A model generated the notes under the pieces. That model ran no database searches and was not told where the DNA came from. It saw only the letters and a program-made list of their open reading frames with translations. The position numbers were made by a program, and so were the translations under genes. Below, piece after piece: positions 56,680 to 64,000 of a stretch of 64,000 nt of DNA. This stretch comes from Puccinellia tenuiflora (taxonomy: Eukaryota; Streptophyta; Magnoliopsida; Poales; Poaceae). The stretch spans positions 930,001 through 994,000 of the forward strand of contig QRDG01001525.1 in assembly GCA_012064385.1 (NCBI GenBank). Direction: 5' to 3'. Numbering within the stretch: the stretch's first letter is position 1; each line of letters starts with the position of its first letter.

Positions 56680-57388
56680 TACTTCTTCAGAACAGCACTC
56701 ACAGCCTCATCCGTATCAGTTTTGCTACTCTCCATGGCCAGTTTTTCCCGAAGACAGTATAAGCCTGTAACACTCTAGGAATAGGATCGCAACCAAATTT
56801 CAAGCGGAGTTCTGGAGCTTAGGTGTAAGACCCCGACCGCATCTTGTAGCAATTTGCAGTTACAGATCACAGATCAACGGTGCATATAACACATTAACAA
56901 AGTTGTGAATATTTGCATTGTTTGCTCTGTATTATTGCCAGGGCTGCAAACACACCTGGGTTTGTGCATGTTGTGTATGTAAGTATGTACCAAACTCGGG
57001 CGACATTGACGACATGATGTACATGATGCTCGATTACTAGGCTAGGGTTTTTGATCTAGAATTCCAGACCACTTCATTTTGTATGAAACTCTGAACTGAA
57101 ATGCTACAAGCATGAGAAAAAAAATGGTTGATGATAACTGCATGACCTGAACATACATTACTCCATTGATTGAACTCATCCTTTCATCAGCCTGATCTCA
57201 ACATACAACTTGCAACCGGCATAACTTCATTAGTCCAAAGATATGGTAAAGAATATTCTAGACTTCAGGTTGCTTTCAAACATATCGTTACAAACAGAGA
57301 TCCTTTCAAACAGGAATAAATCTAAAGAATGTTCCCAGCTTTCAGGTTGCGTACAGGAGGAAGGTTCACTTCGTCTGCCATCAGCTGC
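56680..57388. other. intergenic between convergent genes
   Basis: 3' untranslated sequence of the zinc-ribbon gene and of the RING gene, which converge here. No other feature seen. Confidence 0.5.
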
Positions 57389-58555
57389 TTAGCGCTGTTC
57401 ATCCATAGCCGACAGTTTGCGCCTGCAGATGGGGCACATCTCGTTCCCCTTCAGAGTTTGCTCCAAGCAGGCGCCATGGAAGACGTGGGGCAGGGAGCAC
57501 CCTGGCCACACGGCGAGATCGCTCTCGAGCAGCTCGAAGCAGACGGAGCACTCCTGCCCGGCGGCCTCCGCGACGACCTTCCTACGCTTCGCCGGCCGCT
57601 CGCCGTCGGCGTCTTCAGCTTCATCCGCGCACCGCACCGGCTCCGGCAGCTGCAGCTCCATGGCGACGTGGTACCCGGGCCACTCATCCACCGTCATGCC
57701 CTTCAGCGCGGCGCGCACGCGCTTCATGTGCCTCCGCGTGTAGTCCTCCTGCCGAAGTATGCCGACGTCGGCGATCACCTGGACGCGCGTGGCCTGCGGC
57801 GGGACGGCCACCTCCGAGACCAGCCTCGACCACAGCGCCTGGAGCTCTTCTCTCTGGCGGGCGGGGTATATCAGCGGGGCCAGCGACGACCCGGCCCACG
57901 GCAGCGAGCTCGCCGCGTCGCCAGCAGGCGGGACGACGAACCGGAGCTGGTGCAGCTTCGTGCTCCCGCACACCTCCACTTCGCCGCCGCCGTACGCCGC
58001 CGAGAACTGGGTGTAGCGGTACAGCACCATGATCTGCTTGCCTCCATCTTCTTCTTTGCTCCCGGCGGCCGGTTCTACTGCGGCGACGCGCATGTATCCA
58101 GCCGTGCTCCCGGCGTAGGCGAACCGCGGAGCCGGCTCAAGAAACCGCCCTTCGGGGACCAAGATACGCTTGCTGACTAGAGCTGGTGTTGATCCGTCGC
58201 CGCCGCTCGCCTCGGCTCCGTCTTCGATCTTGAGCGGCACGTCGACCTCGCCGTCGCTCTCCTCCTCGTAGGAGTAGCTGTCGTCGTCGTCGTCGCTGTC
58301 GTAGAACTCCTCGCCGTCGGTGTCGTCCTCGCTCTCCCCCTCCGATTCCGGTTTCGCCTCGCCCCGGCAACTTGCGCAGTCGCACGACGGTGCTTCATCG
58401 TCGTCATCGGCATCCGCCGCATCCCCAAGAACCGCCCAATCCCCTTCTTCCCCGTAGCCCGCCAGACACGCAGGCAGCGCAAGAACGTAGCCCTGAGGCC
58501 GGAAAGCAGCCGCGGCGGCGGAATCGTCCATCGATCGATTGATCACCACGTCCAT
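57389..58555 (-). CDS. RING-finger protein, probable E3 ubiquitin ligase, intronless
   Basis: 388 residues starting MDVVINRSMDDS; an in-frame extension to 58846 runs through the leader and into the neighbouring tRNA, so it is not coding. An acidic N-terminal region (DAADADDDDEAPSCDCASC, ESEGESEDDTDGEEFYDSDD) leads to a middle part with alternating Gly/Ala and basic residues. A nuclear-type basic patch (PAKRRK) precedes a C-terminal RING-H2-like domain at 336-378: CSVC, GCSLPHVFHGAC, CPIC. The spacing fits C-x2-C...C-x3-H-x2-H-x2-C...C-x2-C, so zinc binding and E2 recruitment are expected. A single-exon RING protein with an acidic N terminus is common in grasses; the substrate is unknown. A weak TATA-like CATAAAG lies upstream near 58643. 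Confidence 0.88.
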   Translation of the reverse strand: MDVVINRSMDDSAAAAAFRPQGYVLALPACLAGYGEEGDWAVLGDAADADDDDEAPSCDCASCRGEAKPESEGESEDDTDGEEFYDSDDDDDSYSYEEESDGEVDVPLKIEDGAEASGGDGSTPALVSKRILVPEGRFLEPAPRFAYAGSTAGYMRVAAVEPAAGSKEEDGGKQIMVLYRYTQFSAAYGGGEVEVCGSTKLHQLRFVVPPAGDAASSLPWAGSSLAPLIYPARQREELQALWSRLVSEVAVPPQATRVQVIADVGILRQEDYTRRHMKRVRAALKGMTVDEWPGYHVAMELQLPEPVRCADEAEDADGERPAKRRKVVAEAAGQECSVCFELLESDLAVWPGCSLPHVFHGACLEQTLKGNEMCPICRRKLSAMDEQR

Positions 58556-58801
58556 CGATTGGCGGCGGCGCAAATTGAACTTCTTGACTGTGGCGTTTGA
58601 AGGAATTGCTTTCCATCCTCTGCTGGCTGTTGCCCGCCTCTTTATGGACTCGTGTCCAATGCGAAACCGATTCGAACTTGGACCGGGAGGGTTTGCTTTC
58701 GAAAGGAGAAAGAAACGCGTTCTGTGAAAAACAATAAAGAAACGCGTTCTGTGAAAAACAAGAAAGAAACGCGATGCGAGTCCGAAAGAGATACAAATTT
58801 C

Positions 58802-58807
58802 AAAAAA
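58802..58807 (-). terminator. RNA polymerase III terminator of tRNA-Asp
   Basis: TTTTTT on the minus strand, nine bases after the tRNA 3' end. Confidence 0.8.
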
Positions 58808-58816
58808 TGAATGAAT

Positions 58817-58888
58817 CGCCGTTGCCGGGGATCGAACCCGGGTCACCCGCGTGACAGGCGGGAATACTTACCACTATACTACAACGAC
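58817..58888 (-). tRNA. tRNA-Asp (anticodon GTC)
   Basis: 72 bases, intronless. The minus strand starts GTCGTTGTAGTATAGTGGTA, anticodon loop CCTGTCACG, T arm with GGGTTCGATCCCC, end CAACGGCG pairing with the 5' GTCGTTG acceptor strand. A-box and B-box promoter elements are intact. It lies about 260 bases upstream of the RING gene, same strand. Confidence 0.97.
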
Positions 58889-59299
58889 TTTTTGTTGATT
58901 TCAATTTTTTTTTATGTTGTCTATTTGCAAACTTACCGTCCGCAGTTCCTATAGCACTTCCAGGCCGAGATTGCTCTCCTCCCTATGGCATCCCTTTCTG
59001 TGATGATTTGGTTACGAGGCATGGTTGTCTCCTTAAAACAATCCTACCCTGCTACCCAAAGTGTAGATGACACACATACATAAGAGTATCTCCACCCGTC
59101 AAAATAATCAGAGAATCTTTAACCGAACCCCACAATTCCTACCTATATGCCGACGAACAGTCTGAGCATGACCCGAACAAAGAACACCGATCCAACCGGA
59201 CCGCTACACCTAACCCAAATGTCCGGTTGTTCCGCAAGCCTTATAATCAGTTCATATAGGCGGTGGATTTGGGTTGCCCTTCACGTTGGACCCATCCTA

Positions 59300-60230
59300 A
59301 ATCATCCCAATTGACCAAATAGCTACAAAACAACCGGCCTCTCCTGCCTTTGTCCTCCATTTCCCGCCACCGTCCCATCACCTTCCTTCGTCCTAGCCGC
59401 CGGCCGCTTTGGCGTCTTCCTGCCACATGGAGAAGAAACTTGCGGAGAAGGAGAACGGCACATCAGATTCAATGCGGCTGAAGAAGCCGGAGACCGTCGC
59501 CGGAGAGATTGGCGTGCCTGGCAACGCTCCTCGTGAGAAGGCAGAGATGGTGGAGAACGAGGTTGCGGGGAAGTTGGTTGCATAGATGGTGTTCGGCGTT
59601 TCCGCTCTGCCGCCCATGTCATCGCCTGCGAGATGGTCTCCATCCTTGACCACGCCTATGCAGTGGGCAGGCATCTCGGATAGGTGGACGGTGACGCGTC
59701 CCCGGACACATTGTGTGAGTCGCTACAACTACAATGATCGCAACCATCGTCGGGCATCTTTGGCACTAAATGTGTCTACCAATTGTTTGACGAAAATCCG
59801 GACACAAATGATCTGGTCTTTTCTTGTCCCATAGGCCTTAGGATCATTTTTTAGGATAGTTGTTCAACTATTATGCTTGCTTTAGGACACGTTTATGATG
59901 GATTTGATCAATATTGACCAAGATCCTCCAAATTATCAGATTGGTGATACCATGTGCTCTTACTTTAATGTTGGGAAATCATCAACAATAGAAGGGGGCG
60001 AAGGCAAGCGGAAGTGCATACTCAAATCCACGAACATGAGTTGTGCAAGGCTTGGTTGGCCACAAGCATGGATTCAATTTGCGGAACCGAGCAAAAGGGT
60101 TCAAAGTACAGGAAAAAAATCCACCAATTTTAACATGAACACAAGCACTACGTGGAGCCACATCCAATCAATACCAGTGACAAAAAAGGCACTTTCCTTT
60201 GGATGACTGCCAGTGCCCGGCCAATTTCCC
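59300..60230 (+). pseudogene. PIF/Harbinger ORF1 (Myb/SANT-NAM-like) remnant
   Basis: At about 60010-60200 one frame reads HEHELCKAWLATSMDSIC, GTEQKGSKYRKKIHQF, stop, HEHKHYVEPHPINTS. This is the conserved core of the DNA-binding ORF1 protein of grass PIF/Harbinger transposons. A single TAA and frameshifts break it. The 5' part (59424-59582) encodes a charged stretch of about 50 residues of unknown identity and may or may not belong. No transposase ORF is present. Confidence 0.65.
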
Positions 60231-60672
60231 TGTAAATTTCCAGCAGTACAGCAAACTGAAGTTAGCTTGTAAATGACACTATAATTAGGCTATATAAACG
60301 GCTGCGAATGGTAGCATGCATGTGCCATGTGGTACAATGTACATAATGCTAATTCGAATTTCAAAAGAAAAACATTATTACTAGTATGAGATAGCATACA
60401 CTTCGGCCACTAAAATTAAAGTTTAGCATATCCATTCCATCCTCATCTCATCTCGATCACAGAATTAGTTCGTCCAGTAGCAATTCGACATAAATGGGAA
60501 TTAAGCAAACTAGAACCATCAAACGCACAGATGCAAGGTGCATTGATATATCTGTCGTCTCATCTCATCTCCACAAGGTTTCGCAAATCAGCGCCGAAAA
60601 TAACAGCAAGAACTAGGCAACCAAAAAAACCCAAGAAACTGGTTCATCGATCTACCAGCAGAGACCGAAACC

Positions 60673-61988
60673 CTACAGCCTCAGCGACAGGTCCAGAGGC
60701 GCGCCGTAGCCGCCGACGCCGGGCGAGGAGGAGAACTGCGGCGTCCGTCGCATGGCCGACGCGAACTCGGACTCGTCGGCGTGGTTGGCGGTGCTGGTCG
60801 GGAAGAACTCGATCTCCCTCACCTCCTTCTTCCCCTCCCGTGGCAGGTACCCGTCTCCGGCCGCGTCCTGCATCCGTTGCAAGTGGCAGCACTGTCGTGA
60901 GTTTTCAAGATGATTTCAATTTTGTAAGCACCAATATTGCGAACGTGTCGATGCATGTACCTTACGAGCGGCGGTCATGGCGGCAGCGAGATCGTAGATG
61001 GAGTAATCTGGCATGGTGGTGGTGGTGGTGGTGGCGGGGGGAGCGGCGGGGGCAGGGGCCCGTGATCCTCTCTCTGTCAAGGTCCTCATCGTCTTCATAG
61101 CGTAAGCAAAGATGAACACACGGGGCGCGGGGAGGAAGACAAGATTGATTAATTAGCGCAGTTATTAGCGCACAAAAACGACGAAACGGAGAGAGAATTC
61201 AAAGTAACTGCCCCCGTGGAGGCCGCAGCGAAGCGTCCTACCTTGGAGCAGAGGTCGCAACGGTGGCCCCCGTGGAGGCAGGGTGGGGAGGTGGACGCCG
61301 GACGCCAGATGGTGTTTTGGCTTGAAGGTTGCTCTGGCGCCGGCGCAGGCGCCATCGCCTGGAGCAGCTGCAGGTGCCCGACGGCGCCAGCATTGCCCGC
61401 CGGGACGAAGCCCCCCATGCGGCCCCAGCGGTCCATGAAGTACTGCTGCTCGGGCGCCATGCCGTGGACGTAGCGGGCGGGGGCCTGCGGTGCCGGAGCC
61501 GGAGGGGCGGGTGGCGGCGGCTGGACGAGGAGAGGCGAGTAGTAGCGCGCGCCGGTGGCCGCGTCGAACGCCGGCACGTGGTCGTGCTGCTGGTGGTGCA
61601 GGAAGACGGAGCTGCCGCCCTGGTTGTTGCTGGCGGCGGCGGCGGCGGCCTCCAGCATGGCGGCCGCGGCCGCGACGTTGAGGTCCTGCAGCGGGTCGAC
61701 GCCGCCGCAGCGCAGGCGCTCGAGCTCCGCCACGCCGAGGCCGCGCTGCGGGGGCTTCTTGGGCGTCCCGCCAGCCGCCTGCTGCTGCCTGCCAGAGCCG
61801 GAGCCGGACGACGCCTGGCGACGCAGCCGCGGCCGTGCCACCGCCTCGGAGAGCTCCGGCGCGTGCAGCGGCGCCACGTCCATCGCTGGCGTCTCCTCCT
61901 GGGTGCTGAACCCGAAACCGGCCATGAGGTCGGAGGCGGCGGCGGAGGACCCCTGCGCGGGCCAGAGGAAGTAGGGCGTGGTCGCCAT
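60673..61988 (-). CDS. SPOROCYTELESS/NOZZLE-like EAR repressor (SPEAR/TIE type)
   Basis: Exons 61988-61242, 61071-60961, 60867-60673, in phase, about 350 residues. The first exon has MATTPYFLWPAQ, then the SPL/NZZ motif KKPPQRGLGVAELERLR (residues ~77-93) and Ala-, Pro- and Gln-rich stretches; it ends CLHGGHRCDLCSK at the splice donor. The second exon carries a poly-Thr run and MPDYSIYDLAAAMTAARK. The third ends with the EAR motif LDLSLRL at the very C terminus, which recruits TOPLESS co-repressors. By family knowledge these proteins bind TCP transcription factors and repress them in sporogenous tissue, ovules or leaves. The exon 2 acceptor is ambiguous (61071 chosen; one near 61095 also fits). 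A TATA box lies about 125 bases upstream of the start. Confidence 0.85.
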
Positions 61989-62111
61989 GAGAGACAGAGG
62001 GAGCAAGACGCCAAGCAGTGCGATGGTGCGTTGCGCTGGCGGCTGGCTCGATCCGGTTGCGGGTGGCGTGGCGAGACGAGGAGCGACTACTGTCCCCTCC
62101 CGGGGTGCTGC

Positions 62112-62120
62112 TTTTTATAG
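62112..62120 (-). promoter_or_regulatory. TATA box of the SPOROCYTELESS-like gene
   Basis: CTATAAAAAG on the minus strand, about 125 bases upstream of the proposed ATG at 61988. Confidence 0.7.
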
Positions 62121-64000
62121 CGGTCGGCTGGACTCTGGAGGAAGAAGAGCAGCGACGAGGAGACACCACCGGCCGGGTCTCGACTCGCCGTCGTCCACAC
62201 TCGTTCGTCGGACAGGTGGGGGCGTAGTACGTATTTCGTACGAGCAGTTCACGTGCCCGAGTACTCCTATACGTACGGGAAGCACATGGTGGTGGCGCTG
62301 CTGCCAGGTGGGCCCACGCGGTCGGCTCGTCGCGTCTCCATTTTTGTCATGTAGTAGTAGCACCCCCCCATGTACTTTCTCTCTCGATCAAAAAAGAGAG
62401 AAAACGTACCAGCTTTAGCCGTCCTTTTTTCTATCTCCAACACCTTGATAATTTGTACATTTCAGAAGAAGCCAAGAAACAATTCAAACAAGAAATGTTT
62501 TCCTACGCAAAAGAACAGGCGGAGAGAAATTAATCTTATGTAAATGTACATGCATGAATAAATGCCCATATATCTCTCTCCAATGGCTGTGAGCGAGCGG
62601 ACACCTTTGACCCGAGATGAGGGGTGACGCGACATGCTGTGCATCATGTGCGGTTCACGAGATAGGTGCAGCTGTGCAGGGAGAGAGACCCCAGTGCGCT
62701 GCATGCCCTAGATGTGATGAGACATACTATATCATGCAAGCACGGCTCGGGCGCAGGTGAATCTCATCTCGATGTGATGGTTTCGCCTCCCGTCGTACTA
62801 GCACCATCATTTCGGTGTAGATTACGTGCCTCCCGTCACTTCATTTTGGGAATTGATTGATCTCTCTTCTCTTTTACAAGCAGAAAAAAAGAGTGGAAAC
62901 TCATGCACACTGAATTAGACTCTGCTGTCAGTGAGAGGGTAGCTAGACCAAGAGTTCATTAAAGAGCTAGGGGGAGTACGACGGACCACCACTCGATGCT
63001 CTGTCCCTTTGCTGCATTCAGCCATGCACGCATTGTACTCGGAGGTCTGCGCGTTTGGATCCTACCTTGCAGAAAATGATTGGGTCCATAAAACATCTGT
63101 GTATGCATGTAATCCTACCACTACTGCTACTACAAACTACAGTGACATAATTGCGAGAAAAGGATCCATGGGAGGAGAGATGCATGGCTCACTCACAACG
63201 CTGCAGCAGCAGCCTTGTCGTTGTAGCCGGTACAAAGATGCCTCCAGCGCTTTCCTTTTTGCGTGGGGCAGTACAGCAGCGCGCGAGACAGAGAGAGGTA
63301 TCGTCTTCTTCAGACCGATGATCAATGCGGCGGATTCAGGTTGTACACACAACAGATTCGCCTACCGTCCTCTGGCTTATCTAGCTAGAACTAGCATCAT
63401 TATTTGCACACTAGATGGCATAAGTTTTGTAAGCCAAGTACAAAAACAAAATCAGGGGAATTGATCAACTCCGAGGAACGTTTGCCAAAAATGCGCATGC
63501 ATCATGATCATGAGCAGTAGAACTGGTAGCTCTCACAAGATCGATCCACAGTACGTTCCACACTACTATACTAGATGCAGTATATGCTCTTTGCAAAGCC
63601 CCATGCGATGATAGGAACAGGATCCTCCTCCCCTTCCCCTGGGGCAAAAGAAAGGCGCATAGCCAAAGCTACTTTTGCACTGGCCGGCTAGAGCCAAAGC
63701 CCTAGGCGCAGGCGCTGCATGATCTGATCTGATCTGATCGCGGCTGCAAAAGCAAGCAGAGCGCGGTTCCAGGAGGTACAGGAGCGGCCGGTTAAAAGCA
63801 CTGGGCGCCATTGGTGAGAACTGCCAGTGACTGGCACCCACCCGGCACTGCTTTGCATGCAGCCAGCGCAGCCTGACCCGCTGCTCGGCTGCTGCCACAG
63901 ATTTCGCCAGCATCGATCTCATGATCGGTTGCAGTTTGCAGGTGGTGGCGATCTCCATGGAGGACCACGCTCGATCGCATGCCCACGCATGCAGAACTGG
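62121..64000. other. upstream region of the SPOROCYTELESS-like gene; no gene seen
   Basis: Promoter side of the SPOROCYTELESS-like gene, then mixed sequence with many CATGCATG/TGCATG motifs and a short (GATCT)n at 63719-63737. Several ORFs up to 151 codons are open, but none resembles a known family. Confidence 0.45.

Noticed and set aside
58556..58846. N-terminal extension of the RING protein
   Set aside because: The frame runs through the leader and into the tRNA-Asp gene; the internal ATG at 58555 fits better.
61165..62120. Large overlapping ORFs on both strands at 61.2-62.1 kb
   Set aside because: Shadows of the GC-rich first exon of the SPOROCYTELESS-like gene, whose frame carries the SPL motif and splices to the EAR motif.

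Overview
The window is nuclear DNA of a grass, most likely of the wheat/barley tribe (Triticeae). The support is a BARE/WIS/Angela-type copia LTR, Stowaway, hAT and Tourist-type MITEs, GC-rich grass-style exons, a plant tRNA-Asp, and several grass gene families. A few real genes sit in a deep accumulation of nested transposons and local duplications. One ambiguous base lies at 20156.

0-16 kb. A solo copia LTR (342-2034) and a LINE remnant precede a four-exon gene for a small ARM-type helical-repeat protein (4699-6646, minus). A truncated copia element (6708-9764), itself carrying a near-identical 453-bp duplication, abuts the start of that gene. It ends against a 5'-truncated Ulp1 cysteine protease (plus) that converges on an intact-looking FAR1/MULE transposase gene (11103-14532, minus); together these are a Mutator-like element. 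A MATH-BTB gene (15019-16092) follows directly.

16-22 kb. No recognisable gene, but a palindromic MITE, a poly(A)-tailed retroposon with a long target-site duplication, and an unrecognised RG-rich coding fragment.

22-37 kb. Four tandem copies (plus a fifth near 51 kb) of a unit of about 2.5 kb. Each carries a MITE with palindromic termini, a TATAAATA promoter and a short ORF; two copies keep a full ORF and two keep a 12-13 codon upstream ORF. Insertions with exact target duplications (hAT, two Stowaways, a solo LTR, a Harbinger-like element with an LTR nested inside it) date the copies relative to each other.

37-45 kb. A second tandem array carries two genes for secreted glycine-rich proteins (39591-39971 and 44524-44922, minus), broken up by transposons including a 5'-truncated LINE.

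45-53 kb. A segmental duplication (45.7-50.5 kb against 51.4-52.4 kb) in which only the first copy carries a 2.4-kb LTR element. That element belongs to the same family as the one at 34.3-36.8 kb.

53-64 kb. The gene-rich end: a six-exon zinc-ribbon membrane protein, probably plastid-targeted (53699-56679), a RING-finger protein (57389-58555, minus), tRNA-Asp(GTC) (58817-58888, minus), a decayed PIF/Harbinger ORF1, and a SPOROCYTELESS/NOZZLE-like EAR repressor gene (60673-61988, minus). The cellular genes show no operon-like relationship. The common thread is local duplication and transposon nesting.
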